Part shown: positions 48,868-62,656 of the stretch, piece after piece
How positions within the stretch are numbered: position 1 is the first letter of the stretch
Layout: every line of letters starts with the position of its first letter
NCBI RefSeq assembly: GCF_001039355.2
Contig: NW_019775769.1
Location: forward strand, 635,240 to 699,239
Direction of reading: 5' to 3'
DNA from: Lingula anatina
Lineage: Eukaryota; Brachiopoda; Lingulata; Lingulida; Lingulidae
DNA length: 64,000 bases
The notes under the pieces: model-generated
What the model was told of the DNA's origin: nothing
The model's database searches: none
What the model saw: the letters and a program-made list of their open reading frames with translations, nothing else
Made by a program: the position numbers and the translations under genes

Positions 48868-50056
48868 ATGAGCAGAGTAAGGAATTTCATCTCTGGGTTA
48901 TGGAGGAGATATCCAGTATTAAAAAGCATGCTGAGTTATGGCACAATCTACGCTGCTGCTGACATCAACGATCAACTGATCATCGATCACAAGAAGAGGG
49001 AATACCATGGCACTGTTACACTGAGACGAAGCTTAGCTGGATTTCTTTTCATCGGTCCCTTGGTTTTCACCTGGTTACGAATTGCTGATAGGATATTCTT
49101 ACCAAATAGATCTTCTCTGTATATCTTAAGGAGAGTTTTTGTGGAACAGTTGGTGTTTGCACCAGTGGCCATTTCTGCTTTTTATTCTTGTAAGTGAGGA
49201 GGCCTGGGTCACAAATTACTTTTTTCAAATCCAAAAGGCTACTTAATCTATTTGAAGTCCAAAGGGAACCCTAGGACAAATTATGACTGTCTCAGCAACC
49301 ATTTAAAATCTTCTTGCAAGAAAATTTCAAACTAAGATGATTACTCATTTCTGTTTTTGTTGTGTTCTTATTATTAGCAGAAAGGTTTACAGTTTATTTA
49401 ATATTTATTTTGCACAAACACCAAGCATTTTGTTCTAGAAAAAATTAAAAAAAGAATGATGAAGAAGAACCAACATGGAAACTTTTCAAGTATTATTTTA
49501 AAAAACCTATTTTACCCATATTTTGTCTCTGTGTGACAAAGAAAAGAATTTTGTAAAGTCCAAGAAAACTTAATTATTTTTATTTGCATTTTAGCTAACA
49601 ATTTACTAGAAGGGAGAAGTTTTGAAGAAAGTTGGAAAGAGCTCAGGGATAAGTTCTGGACGTCCTTCAAGGTAAAAAAGCTAAGTGCAGTTTGCTATAT
49701 TATCCACTTGTCAAAGGCAGATAGATAGTAGATTTACAGTTAGGATAGTTAAAAGATATGAAGTCGTCTTATCTGATACTCATGAATACCAGTAGAGGCC
49801 AAACTTTCTCCATAGCAATGCAACTACATATGGACCACTAAGATATATCGCTCAATGTGAAATGACCCAATGAAATCCTTCATTGCCCTCGTATGACCTT
49901 TTCTTATTTCAGGCAGGATGTGTTTATTTCCCCATGGTTCAGTTCATAAACTATAAGTATATATCAGCCAGCAGAAGGATACTGTTTCTCAGCAGCGCCA
50001 CCTTTTTGTGGAGTACGTTTATGTGCTATATGAAAAATCTTCCCGTCCAGGAGTGA
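48868..50056 (+). CDS. Mpv17-like protein, upstream tandem copy
   Basis: Three exons join in phase: 48868-49189, 49595-49671 and 49913-50056, giving 180 residues, the usual Mpv17/PMP22 family length. Family motifs: YPVLKSMLSYGTIYAAADIN near the N terminus, RRSLAGFLFIGPLVFTWLRI, then in exons 2-3 EESWKELRDKFW and the signature CVYFPMVQFINYKY plus SSATFLWSTFMCYMK. Members are four-helix proteins of the inner mitochondrial or peroxisomal membrane. Mpv17 itself forms a channel linked to mitochondrial DNA upkeep. The N terminus is basic (SRVRNFISGLWRRYPVLK), compatible with organelle import. The pattern is closest to Mpv17-like proteins, but the exact subgroup cannot be set by eye. It has a near-identical gene structure to the copy at 52767. 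Confidence 0.9.
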
Positions 50057-51668
50057 CAGTAAGAAATATGTAGATCATAATTTAAAGATGTCGGTTTTCA
50101 CGCAAGCAGTTCACTGCGTTTATCTATAGTGATATTGCAAATCGTCATGACCATTGTACATCTGGAGAGTAAGTAGTAGGGCAGCCTTGAATTACTTTTT
50201 AGAGAGATTTTATCAATGAATACTGATTTTTAATTTTATGAATAATAGAAATCCTTTGTGATGCTGTTTTATGACCCATTTTCATACATCAGTTTTACCC
50301 CATCAGGTGGTGCAATCTTCTCATTTTTGGAGATTTCTGGTCTTTTACTGTGCATGCAACTTCTGGTCGGATCTCCTTTTATGGAGAAAGGATTTTTTTC
50401 GATAAATTTGTGATTTTGATTCTTTTAACTTTTGATGAATGCTATTGACTTTAGACTTATTTAAAACAAATTTAAAGAACTGTTAGAGAAAAGGTTTGTA
50501 TATTTGCAAAAAATGGTTTATATATTTGCATTTTTAAGAAAAAAAAAACCATCTTTTTCCAAATTATATCATTGCAATTTCTGGCACCCTTATGTTAACT
50601 ATTTAATTGAGGCCAAACTTGCATATTAATTATTTGTTAAATTCATGTACGCACAGATCACCATATTTACTCATTTATATTTCTTGACCTTTAAATTACT
50701 GCTACATTTCTATGAATAAGACTTATTACATAGATCATGGTTCTATATATTTAAACTTCTGATTGTTTAACTAAGTGAAACAAAGTAAAACTATATTTAC
50801 TTATCCATTAATATATTTGTTATGCAGTTAACTTTATTACAATTTATTGCAATTAATGTTATTAATGTTATTGAATATGCACAATTTACAATATTTACTA
50901 AGATATGATTATATCTTAACCTTAAAGTACTGTTACCTTTCTGTTAATAAAAAAACTTGTTACATATGTTATAGCTTCATATTATTTGATGCATTGGTAT
51001 GGGATTATTAAAACTGTTAAAGAAATAATGATATTTTTGTTGAAAGTATAAAACAAATAAAGTCTTACACTGGTGTATGATGCTAGGGCACAGTCACCTC
51101 CTGAAAATAATTTAGATTGTCTCAAAAATGAAAATTTTTTTGCACCTTACAGCTAAGAAATAAAGCAGTGTATAGCGGCTAGCACATTAATGACTGCACT
51201 GAGTGGTAAATTATCTTCAGAACTCGATCCAGACTTATACAGTTACGAAAAGCAGTTAGAGAGCATTGATCCCCACTATAACCACCATAATTTTATCGAT
51301 TTTAAGTAATTATATTTCCGAAATTTTTAATCAGTATTCATCTAGAACTTTTTTGAGTTAACTAACAAACCAACTGGAAAAATCGGTACCTCCTGAACAG
51401 AAGAAATAATAAAACCGTCAGCTTCAGTCAGTTAAAAGCGAATAAAGTTACAACAAAGTTGAATGCGACCGGAGTAAATTTAACTATAACAATAATTTGA
51501 TGAAAAATGAGCAGAATATTCGAGTTACAGGGCCTACTCAATCTTTCTCTTTAAATAAAAAAATGGATGCTGAATTTCCGCTCGTTTCGCTACTGTTACA
51601 CATCAATCGTTCTCAGGTCGGGTCGGAGATTGGGAGGGAACGTCTGACCCCCCACCCCCTTCTCTCTC

Positions 51669-51799
51669 TGGGCAATACGGCCGTTTTTCAAACTTTGCTC
51701 ACAATTTTTGTTCGTTCTAAGTGACCAAATTAGATAAATCTCACGAAGAAATTCGCGGGATCTGCACGTAATTGGGACAATTCATTCTTTGAAGTTTTT
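51669..51799. repeat. Dispersed repeat, left member of an inverted pair
   Basis: From GGGCAATACGGC to CTTTGAAGTTTT this matches the reverse complement of 52144-52262 with moderate divergence. Both are preceded by a CT-rich (TCTCTC) stretch. The superfamily is unknown. Confidence 0.7.
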
Positions 51800-52143
51800 T
51801 GGGATAACCATAACAGGCCTAGAGACACTAGTACTTAACCGTTGTTGATTTTAATCATTAAAATAATACATTAAAATGTATAAATACACAACGCAAGCTG
51901 ATTTAAAATATATGATGGCGTCCTTGTAAGACACCTTTGTACATGTACGTTGTCCCTTCGAATGTTTTACGAAAAAAGCATTCGCTCGGCGACGTATTTT
52001 CGGACAAACTGCAGGTGTTATCACAATGTATAGGCTCACTAGGGTAGTTATACACTAATATTGATAAGAATTAATCTCAGTTTGTAGTCAATGAGACAAG
52101 GAGACTGAGAAATGATACGGGAAGATAAGTTGAGAATCGGATT

Positions 52144-52262
52144 AAAACTTCAAAGAATGGATTGTCCCAGGTGTAGAACACGCGGACTTCCTTGTCGATA
52201 TTTGGTCGCTTAGACGAAGAAAATCTATGAGCAAACTTTGGAAAAAAGCCGTATTGCCCACA
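52144..52262. repeat. Dispersed repeat, right member of an inverted pair
   Basis: The inverted partner of 51669-51799, followed by a (GA)n tract at 52265-52288 that mirrors the CT stretch of the other copy. It lies about 500 bp upstream of the second Mpv17-like gene. Confidence 0.7.
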
Positions 52263-52766
52263 GACAGAGAGAGAGAGAGAGAGAGAGAGGGGAGGGGGGG
52301 TGGAATTGACCCGACGATCCCACCTCTTCTATTTATAATTTTCCCACGCTTCACCAGTCTACCCCACCCTTTGTACGTTTGCTTGAGCTCTCGAAATGTA
52401 TAACAAACGTAATCTGAACAGTGTCTCGTTTCACCATACAATATGTACTGTCCCTGCGAAGAAATTATTTAAAAATAAGGTAGGGCCAACAGTTAGTAGG
52501 TTTTTCGCCGTAACGGCCTATTTATAGAACTTGGCTGGAAAACGAAACAGGTAATGGTTTATATCGGCACTATGTTATATAGTCAGTATAGGCCTACAAA
52601 GGACAGGGCAAGTAAAGCTACCGCACACTGCTGTGGCTGCTGTATGGGACAAAGTGATAAAGGCTGATAAAGACGATCATTACACATTTCAATCTTGAAT
52701 CAGTCCAATGTTCCGATGTTCCGGAAAGTATAAGAACCTGGGAAACTACGGGACTTCTGGAAAGAC

Positions 52767-53868
52767 ATGGGGAAACTGTATAGAATATGGAAGTCGTACC
52801 CCGTACTAAAAAGCATGTTAAGTTATGGATCCATTTACACGGGTGCGGATATAGTTGACCAGATAGTTATTGACCGCCATAAGAGACCATATGACGGCTT
52901 AGAGACGCTCAGGCGCAGCTTAGCGGGTTGTATCTTCATCGGGCCACTGAACTTCACTTGGGTTCGGATTGCCGAGAGGATATTCTCTCCCAGTAGAACT
53001 TTTGTCGCCGTGGCTCGGAGAGTTTTGGTGGAACAGGTGGTGTTTGGCCCCATTGCGATCACCACGTTTTATTGTGGTGAGTGGATTGTCTTGGATTAGT
53101 ATGGTTGATTTTTAATGTTTGATCTACTACCTTATCGGTCTTATCGCCCTCTGGTGGTGGCGCTGTTGATATAATGAGGCAAATCCTTTGAAACTCACTT
53201 TAGTTTCAAGTAGAGAGACAGAGAGAGAAAAAATATCGTCCATTTGTAAAACATCTTAATTCCTTTTTTCTTTATTTTCCATTACATAGGCCTATGCTTA
53301 TCTTTCCTTTTGTGTTCCTTTTAAGCTAATAATTTATTCGAGAGAAGAAGTTTAAAAGAAAGTTGGGAAGAGCTGCACGAAAAATTCTTTAAAACTTATG
53401 AGGTAAATATGTTCACTGTAATATAATGTAATATAGTCTTCTTTTCGTAAAAAAAAAATAATAATAATGAAATAAAAATAAATCAATTAGACACTTTATT
53501 TATGAAAATATAATATTAACATTAAATTTAATCAACAGACTTTTCATACGTACAGGGTACAAGTATACCCAAACCTGTTTTAAGATAAAAACAGATGTTC
53601 AGTGTGATTAGGCATTTATATTGCAACAAAGGCGAGGAAAATTACCGTATCTGATGTTTTATTTCATATTATTTGTCTTCTTTCGAAACTTTCGATCTTG
53701 TTTCAATTTCTCTAGGTCAGATGCATGTACTTCCCTTTCGTCCAGTTCATCAACTACAAGTATGTGCCACCAGACAGGAGGCTCCTCTTTCTCAGTAGCG
53801 CCACCTTCATGTGGAGCACGTTTATGTGCTATATGAAAAGTTTGCCAATTCACGAAAGACCCGGATGA
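52767..53868 (+). CDS. Mpv17-like protein, downstream tandem copy
   Basis: Three exons join in phase: 52767-53076, 53326-53402 and 53716-53868, giving 179 residues. Intron positions and the 77-base middle exon are identical to the upstream copy, showing a tandem gene duplication. Motifs: YPVLKSMLSYGSIYTGADIV, RRSLAGCIFIGPLNFTWVRI, EESWEELHEKFF-like exon 2, and CMYFPFVQFINYKYVPPDRR with SSATFMWSTFMCYMK. The N terminus is shorter and less basic than in the first copy, and the C terminus is longer (ending HERPG). It is a mitochondrial or peroxisomal membrane protein by family. Differences at both ends may mean different localisation, which is only inference. No stops or frameshifts were seen, so both copies look functional. 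Confidence 0.9.
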
Positions 53869-55236
53869 TATCAGTTTTTATCACAGCCACATATGATTAT
53901 TTTGAATTTCATATGAAAATTGATAAAATGGTTTAATTTCATGCTTGCACGTGCCTTAAGTCCCTTTTTATTCAATGTTTTGTGGAAGAAAGTTTAGCAT
54001 GTTTTACGTCAAATGATTTTGGAGTGATCAATTGCAACCCTCAGTCATTGTTAGCCGTATTTTTTATTTGTTATTAAATATAGGAAGCGAATTTCTGATC
54101 TAATGAAATGTCAGATGTGCGGAAAGTAGATGAGAAAAACCCGTGCAATGTGCTATACATGTATGTGTTGTCTTTAAAACTTTATTGGACACATATTTCT
54201 ACAAATGGCATCTAAAAATCTGTTTTTGAGAAGTAGGCTCCTATATGACGTCTTGGTACTACTGTGTCAATGACGGAATGTGTTACAAACTAAGAAATAT
54301 TTCCTCTAATTACACAATTACTGCAAAGTCATTTAAACATTCTATGCGGATGTCTCTTTTTTTCTTTTGATAAGGAACGAATACAGAAGCAGTTTATACA
54401 GAGATTAATGGACAACAAGAAATAAATCTGTGTGATATTTAAAGCTCGTAGGCCTATATCTCGACCCGGTGTATCTGTCTAACATGGAAAGTAATCCTTT
54501 TCGCTTGAAGTAAACGGAACTAAGTTTAAACTCTTCAGGCCTGAAACAGAGGAGACGTTGGAAATAATACGGTTTGTTATTAGGAAAAGATTAACTTTTG
54601 TCTTTGTCAATTAAAATACACGGTTGTTAATGTTTGTCATCTTGTCTAGACTTTCAATGTCTGTCAATGGTGGTGAGTGGGGGGGGGGGGGGGGTCAAAA
54701 GCAGGGGCGGATTTAGGCCGTCTTCTGGGTCTTCTGGAAGACGGTCAGACTTTTAAGTTTACATTGACAGGTAGGGCCTATCTATTTTTTCTGTCGGAAG
54801 ACGGTCAAAATGGAGGATGGTAATAAAGATAATTTGGAAGACTGTCAGAAAATATCTCTGGATCCGCCCCTGAAAAGAACCACCTTTTTGGTCAGAAGAG
54901 GTTATCAAATTGGGGTTGTATTTCGTTTCTTTAGCTGGGTCATTTTGGTGGGTAAATGGTCCACTTTTTCTGAACAAGACCCTCCCCGTGAAATATGAAT
55001 CAGGTATTGACATTGCAAGCCCTTAAATAGAAAATATGCACACACTATCCCATTTGGATGCCTAGTAACCTTCATGAACGCTTAAATAAAATGTTAGCAT
55101 AGAAATCTATCGTTTTTTGCCCCTTTTAAGTAAAAATGCTAAACGTTTTTTGTTGTTTTTTTAATAATAAATAAAATTTTAACTGGGCATTTAATAACTT
55201 GGTAGAACAGACGTCGAGAATTAATCGCCTACTTAC
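53869..55236. other. 3' flank of Mpv17-like copy 2 and possible end of the VWC-like gene
   Basis: Contains a G-run before the hAT-like MITE. The last exon of the minus-strand VWC-like gene should lie here but could not be identified with confidence. Confidence 0.3.
54702..54872. mobile_element. hAT-like MITE, copy 2, 5-bp target duplication
   Basis: 171 bp, starting CAGGGGCGGATTTAGG and ending GGATCCGCCCCTG, flanked by AAAAG at 54697-54701 and 54873-54877. It is in the opposite orientation to the copy at 2178, with shared interior words GTCTTCCAGAAGACCCAGAA (reverse) and AATTATCTTT-like sequence. Confidence 0.85.
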
Positions 55237-56034
55237 CTTACATGGGTGACAGAACACGCCGATAGTGCTCCCCTGACAGTAGCACGTCTTGCGGCATTTC
55301 AGTACCTTGTCCACCACCTCAAACTTCTCTCCATACTCACGGAAAGTGCCTTCAAACTCGCAAGGATCGTAGCCTAGAGATATAGAGTTTACAGTTAGAA
55401 AGGGCACGCTGAGAATCTCAGTTAGTAGTAACTGACTCCCACTAGTAGTTCTATGTGATAGAGCTGGGTCCCCAATAACTCCTGAAACCCGGGGTGTGGA
55501 AGGATCACACATATACACGTGTTGAAAGAGCTCTACAAGTTGGGTTTCCCCTACCCTCTTCCAGGGTGGCAGATTATATAGGGAAAATGGAAAAAGCCAG
55601 ACAGCCAAATGACTGACTATTTATCTAGAGACATATGTGAAAAATCAATCTGTCGCCCTGGTAGAGGGTAGGTTTTCTCTCGGTTTTTTGTACCTTGTTT
55701 TTATACTTTAAGAATATAAAAATTTTGAAGAGGTCGGGATATATCAGATAACATAAATATGCAATACTCCCCGACTTAAAATTTGTGCTTTACTATGCCG
55801 TTAAGAAATATTAGTTGAACCTATAGTCACACACACACACACACACACACATACGCACGCACGCACACACACATTCTTTACTTTAAAGCACACAATGGAT
55901 GTCATAATTCATTAACAGTTTAAGATAAAAATATTATCTCTTGACTTCAAATGGACTATCTCCGCCGATTCAAATCGATCTCTCTAGATTTGATGCCCGA
56001 ATCATAAGCAGAGTTCCAAGAGAATTTCCAAATA

Positions 56035-56071
<37 letters not shown>

Positions 56072-56632
56072 GATCTCTCTGAAACGACACAAATCGGTAA
56101 GATTTACCTTCCCCAGGTCGAAGCGGCCTATTTTCTGCCTGAGGATCTGCTCTCCTCACGGCGGAGTCCTTTGTAAGCTCATCTCGCACTGAAATCTCGT
56201 CGACTTCGAAAATAACGTAAAAATGGTGTCAAATGATTTTATAATGTCCAATTTATACTTCTTTAATTCGGTGATTCACTTTTAATGTTTTTTGATTGTC
56301 CTTTGGTACATTATGGGAATTTAATGATTACAGCTTTGAAGCTTTGTGCTACTGTTTCCTTAAGATTAATCCCAAAGATCTGTCCAAGTCATAATTCTAA
56401 ATTCTGTAAATCCGTAACCGGTTGCCTCAAAAATGTAAAAGTGAAAACGTAAATATAAAGCGGGATTATATATATTAGGTTTATATATTGAAATCAATTT
56501 CTGTGTCAATATAATTGTACCTTCGGCTTCGTAAAGATTTTTCAGTTCCTTCATCAGGGATGGAGAAGGCGCGCAGACGATCAAATGCAGAGCGCAGACG
56601 ATAAGTAGGGTTACTGTCAGCGAGGTGTGCAT
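55237..56632 (-). CDS. Small secreted cysteine-rich (VWC-like) protein, 3' end unknown
   Basis: Three exons join in phase: 56521-56632, 56108-56188 and 55237-55373. The first encodes a clear signal peptide (MHTSLTVTLLIVCALHLIVC) followed by APSPSLMKELKNLYEAE. The second is polar and charged (RDELTKDSAVRRADPQAENR). The third begins GYDPCEFEGTFREYGEKFEV and contains CRKTCYCQGSTIGVFCHPCK. The order C...F..Y.......C..C.C....G...C..C resembles a von Willebrand C (VWC) or single-domain VWC module, used in secreted binding proteins. The third exon ends at a GTAAGT donor in phase 0, so at least one more exon follows toward lower coordinates. If the donor is skipped, the frame reads on for about 40 codons to a stop. 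No function can be assigned. Confidence 0.7.
56040..56072. repeat. (CT)n microsatellite
   Basis: About 16 CT units in the intron between exons 2 and 3 of the VWC-like gene. Confidence 0.95.
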
Positions 56633-58665
56633 CTTGAGGTGTATGCTGCTTGTCTACCGTTTCAATTTAAATGAGAAATTGTAATTTGAATGAAAGACTA
56701 CTAGAAAAAGCCATGAAATCAATCATACTTGTCGCTTAAGAGAACCCTGACCTTTTACGTTATATTAACTCGTGTTTATTTTCCTAGTTCTTAATTTAAA
56801 GACAATATTTAAAAATGTCGAATTATTTCCTACCTAAATTTTGTTTTTTTTCGGCAACGCTCCTTCCGCTGCTAACACGATCTTCTGTTTTATAAAAGTG
56901 AAACACCCCTATTCTCCGATAACTTTTGGTAGCTGGGATTAATTTGCCCTCTTGCGCGGACTCCGTTTAAAGCGTTTTAGCTCGATATTTAAACATTGGT
57001 ATATGCATGATGAAAATATTTGTAGCAAGATTTAATTTATATAGCGAAACATACCTAAAAGGGTGTGGAATTGTTTTATCTTCTAGCAAGCAATATATAG
57101 AATTATTTTGGATTAGGCTAACCGAAATTCATCGCTTATGTAGCAACGACCTAGATTTTAAGTGTCTGTGCTTTATTGTAAATTTTAATGAGTCGAACTA
57201 ACATAATCATTACACATAAGCTAACGAACCTACAAAAACATTTTGCATTACTATTAAGAACTACTGCATTTTAAAGAAAATTATTTAAAAACTATATATT
57301 AAATAAATAGTGAAAATTTTCAGGTCATTAACTGCCTGAGCTGTGAAAGAGGGTTAAAATCTTTCAATCACGAAGTTGTGTATCCATAGTGGAAGACATG
57401 CACGCGTGTGGACGTTGTTTATTCACGGTTTCTAAATTCTCCGATAAACCGTAGGCTGGGTCGCTACAAACGCGGTAGATAACACCAAACTACCGCTTTA
57501 AAGATGTCATAACGCGAATGACAACAAGTACTACACGAATCAAAATTAGAAAGTAATTCGTTACATGAAGGGGACATTTTTGATACAAGGTGCCTTCACT
57601 GGGATCTGGTCACGGCATTTTTGCGATTGATTGAGTGGAATCTGTTATTTCTACAGCAGGCTATGTGGTGTTGAACACTCATTTACGATAGAAATTAAAA
57701 TCACTATTGTTTTAAGAACTTACTAAAACCTTGAAATACATGCATTTTAATGACTTCTGATGTATTTCCTTATAGGCCTAAATTTTTTTTTTTTTTTGTT
57801 AAATCAAGAGAATATTTTTCTGACAGGGTTAAATCACACTGGTTTGTGACCTCTGGCTGACTTCGGCTTCCGACTCGTGCGTAATATCACTTTTAAATAG
57901 ATTTGAAGAGGGTTGTTATTGCTTTGGATTACCACAAGTTTTGATACAAACTCCTACAACAGAAATCATTCCAGGGAGTCATTTTCTTGCCAACGTATCC
58001 AAATTAACAAACCAAACAAAGTACTTATTTTTTATTTTTTTTATTTTTTTTTTTGGGGGGGGGGGGTGCAAGGATTTCTTTATGGAGAAAAAGAATGATT
58101 TCTTCAAATTTTAATCAACACATACCTTGCACCATATTTCTCTCACATAGCCTTATCTCAGTAACTATTGTTGACATGATAAAAAGTCGCGAGGCACGTA
58201 AATACATCAAATTGGTTTATTTGATCAATTACAATTAACAACAAAACAAATATGTTATCATATTATGTAAAACAAAAGGCAGCGCACGTATCAAAGCAAC
58301 AGGTACTTGTCATTGCTTTTAATTACAATGAGCGTGAAGGGCGTATGCTCAAAATACACCCAACACTAAAACAAGATGACTATTCGGGAGATCTCTGTTG
58401 AGCGCATACCTAGAACAGTGGATACGGGACTTATCGAGGTTGACCGATTGGCTGAATAAATTTAGAAAATACAATAAGAAAACAGAGGTAGTGAATTTAA
58501 TTGTGGGGTCTCCAAAATCCTCAATTTACAGTCAATTGTTTTTCTCAATAAATGCATTTATTCTGCAGCTTCTTGAAATCAACTCTTTAAGCTTGATATC
58601 GACGCACTTTGAATTCTTTTATGCACTGTCATCCAGCATACTTTAATAAACTCAATCTCAAACAA
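56633..58665. other. Intergenic, no supported exon
   Basis: AT-rich, with T-runs near 57785 and 58027 and a G-run near 58055. Presumably it holds the promoter of the VWC-like gene and the PHM-like 3' UTR. No recognisable coding or element structure. Confidence 0.35.
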
Positions 58666-61600
58666 TTAATATGGCACTTTGACCAGACCTAGACGCTTGA
58701 CCATTCTAGCCTGGTCAGTATCCCCGTTGGGGTCTGAGGCGTCGGCTGGCGTGGACTCGAAGTACGTGTCCCAGTGAAACTTCTGGGCGTTAGTCGAACA
58801 TTGGAGCATGCGCTGATGGGCAGGGGTGTCGCTGCTGACGCCATAGTGCAGGTACACGTTGCACATCTCACCGCCGTGCTCGGAGCTGCAGGGAAAATCA
58901 ATCAATCAATAAACCAATTAATAAATCAGTCAACCGAAAAATAAAGAAAGAAAGCAAGAGCTATGATAGAATAAATACTGGTTTTTCACATTGTAAAATT
59001 AAAATAAATTAAAATTTTCAGTAACGGGTCCATTTTTAAATGAAATAAAACAAGGGTTGCAGTTCTCTTCACCTTTTCCAAAATGGCAGAACACGCAATC
59101 CTGTATGCTTCTAGAAACTAATTTTTCCTAAATTGCACCGATATTTTAATTTTTGGATGAGGAACAGCAGTTTTAAAAAAATATTTTTTACCCATCCCCG
59201 TCTTGATATTTTTGAGTACACTTTTTTACGCTGTCAGGCATATGGGTTAAAACGTAATCTTTACAATACTTACCCAAACTTCACATCATGATCTTGGTCA
59301 TTGTCGAAGGTGCATCTTGCAGCCTAATTGAAAAAGAAAAAAGAAAATAATGAATTCCTTGCACCAGAAAACAGATTACTGATAACTGTTCAGACAAAAG
59401 TACAGTAGACAAATTCGCTTCTTTATCCCGATATAAAAAGAAAAAACGTTATCGTTTTAGTGATTTGTTTAACCTGCAAATATATTTATTCTACGGAAAT
59501 AAAACTTAAACAAATTAAAATAACTATTACTTCAAAATACATCTATTACTCTTTGCTAAGCGGACGCTATCTTACCAGAATATCTCCTGGTCGAATGGTC
59601 AGTCCTCTGTCAGCAATGTCCATCACCATCTGTAGTGGACAGAAAGAAAATGGGTTAAACCATTGCTATTTCTAAAGATTAAGGTACGTAGAATGTATCT
59701 AGACCAATCACTACAGTTATCAGGTCTTGAATCTAACTTCTGTCTCAAATACCCCCCTCCCAGCTGGCCCCTGCAAGAAGAATTTAAACGCATTTTCGAC
59801 GTCTCACATTCTTGTCTATGATAAAATTTTCGTTTTTAAAAATTTTCGCTTCATTAAAGAGCTTTAGCCCAAAAACATTAGCCAAGTCTACCATGCTATT
59901 GTAAAAAAAAAAACTGGCGCAGCGATTTAATAAATTGGACTACTACTGATTTATCGATAAATTAATTTTTTTAAACAAAAATTCTAAAATTCTGATCTAT
60001 GAAGTAAAACAATTTTCGGACTTGTGTTATTTTTTGACAATGGCCACAGATCTATAGCTGAGAACACTCTATACATTAACACTATAATCACCTCTGGATA
60101 TCCAGGGTCACCTCGACCAATCTCAATCCATTCACCATTGCGAATTATGTAGGCGGACACAGCGCGACCTGGTGGCAAAAGAATGGAGAACTGATTATGA
60201 CCTTAGATGGCGCTTTAGGCCGTTCGGAGGGAAAAAATGTCATATACTGGCAGCGTTTTCGTTGTATTTCGGCTAAATAATGCTTCTCTTTGTCTAAAAC
60301 TCTCGGAAAAGAATGCACAACTTACATTCATAAGCATCAGCTGTAATATTTTGAAATCAATCTCCATTTTGATTTAAATTAAATTGCAGAAAGCATCCAT
60401 TTTTACCTAGATTGTGTGTGTGGAGGGAGTAGGCGGCCAGAGGCACCGTCATGGGCAGCGGCCACTTGCAGGCAGAGTCCGTGGTGGCGGCTGAAATAAT
60501 AGAATATTTTGTGTTAAACATTTGTGCATATATGAACATTGTAATTTTTTTAAATTAAATAAATTGTTTATTTATTTATTTAAGGACGTTTGTAGGTCTA
60601 CTTCATGAGCAACTTATCTGAAACTAATATAAACACAATTGAGTATTCATTTACACACACACACACACGCACACACACACACACACACACACAGAGAGAG
60701 AGGGAGGGGGGAGGGCTTACCTCCAGTTTTAGCCGGCACGTATCCCACGTTCCCTAGCACCCCCATGGCGATCTCATACTGAGGCTGAGTCGTTCTCAGG
60801 GACACTCTTAGACCGCTGAAGTCCAGAGGCCCGGTGGCAGAAGCTAAAAAAAATGAAAATAAAAAATTAAAATCAAGCAAAGTATTTCATCAGCTATAGC
60901 CTACTGTGTAATCAAAGATACAATCATAATTTCCCCAATATTTCAATGTTAAGCTCCATTCCCTGATGAAAGTCAACACTTAAGGCGTTATTTGAAGTAA
61001 AAACATATGTAAAATTAAGACAATTTAAATCAACTCTGTGTTATTTGCGGAAGAGAAGTCTAAAAGAACGGACGCATATTTTTTTCTCTATTTAACCCAC
61101 AATACTCTTCATTACAATGCTTTTTCTATTTTTTCTATTTGATTTATAATTTCTTAAAGCTTTTTATTCCATATAACTAAAACTTTTGAACTGATGCCCC
61201 TTAAAAAGCACAGAAAAGGAGGGGCAGGCTAATTACCTTTTATGTCTTCCTTCATATGTATTTGAAGAACAACGTGAAGATGGTCGCGATCTACAGGAAT
61301 TCCGTAACCTGGATAAAATAAATTAAATAATGAATGAAAATGAAAAATAAATAAATAAAGAGAATAACAAAATAAAGACAAACAGTGTACCTAGAGATTG
61401 ATAACGTTAATTACTAATTAAGAATTCAAGAACATGTTTATTAAATGTAAATGCCCCGCGTACGAAAACGCATGAGTTTCTTCAAATCCAATGTGATGTT
61501 TTGAGAATTCAAAACCATGTGATCAAGACACATTACCATTCTGTGCATCTTATCCCACACCTTGTTACGTATTACGGTGACATAGGCATTTCATAAGGAA

Positions 61601-62616
61601 ATTGAATGCTTTTATCCAAAATGTGTCTTTTTATAAACTTTTATAGGTGTGTTATTGGAATTATTTCAATGAACACGGTAAATTTATGCTAACTTGTATA
61701 AAAAGCGGCAAAGGCCTGTATTATATAAGGAAATTGAATGCTATTATCCAAAATGCGTTTTTTAACGGCGATATTTGAACGTACGCGGTAACTGAGTGGT
61801 ACGGGCGGGCCTCAGTTGATGATTATGGCATTGGGAAATGATAATTGGGAAAGACCCTGAAAACGGCCAGCGATATAATTCTTGAAGATCTTCACCCTGT
61901 TCAATTTATGCACTTGGAGAGGTTAGAAATTAAAATAAAGCGAGAAAAATTATAGGCAACATTGAACACCCAGCTCATACCCTTTTTCTAAACTTTTGCC
62001 TAATAAATGGCCAAGAACAACGCAAACCGCGAATCCTCCTCGCCAAAGCATGACCAGATGCTGTTCAAAGTTGAGGGATCGTATCACTGGACACAAACCA
62101 ATGATTGTTGCAACTAAAATACCGTGTCACACGGAAAAGGACAATCAGGAAGAGTAGGCACGTTATTTTTGGTAACACCTACATAACTGACCGCGTTGTC
62201 GCACTCGCCATGACAGGGCAGCTGGCAGCAGGGGCAAATAAATCGCTTTCATCGCCCATGCAATAGCGGAACCGGTACAAGGATGCAAATTGTTTATTGC
62301 AACAAAAATCCTATCAATTATAGATCCGACAATTACCGACAAAAAAGTTCAATAAACAGTATTTACAAACAGAATGTCACACGTAACTCCCGGTGACAAC
62401 TACCAGTGCGCTTTCGCTCACCTTCGGGTATTTTCCAGCCGGGCGCATCTCGTCCCCACTCAAACAATGGCAATCTCCCACTCGGTCCGCATACCCGGTT
62501 TTTATCTACACAGGCCCTGAAATACGAAAACCGGGCCGTATAATAGGCTGAATTAGGCATGCGGAATTTTTTCCTCTTAGGCAAATAAACAAAACAACAA
62601 CAACAGCAACAACAGC

Positions 62617-62656
<40 letters not shown>

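Larger units (their letters stand above)
50057..52766. other. Between tandem Mpv17-like genes: 3' UTR and an inverted repeat
   Basis: The first part is AT-rich, probably the 3' flank of the upstream copy. The second half holds a pair of inverted repeats (51669-51799 and 52144-52262). No exon was found. Confidence 0.4.

Noticed and set aside
54759-55013. Minus-strand frame as the missing last exon of the VWC-like gene
   Set aside because: Part of it lies inside the hAT-like MITE and it has no cysteine pattern or matching acceptor.
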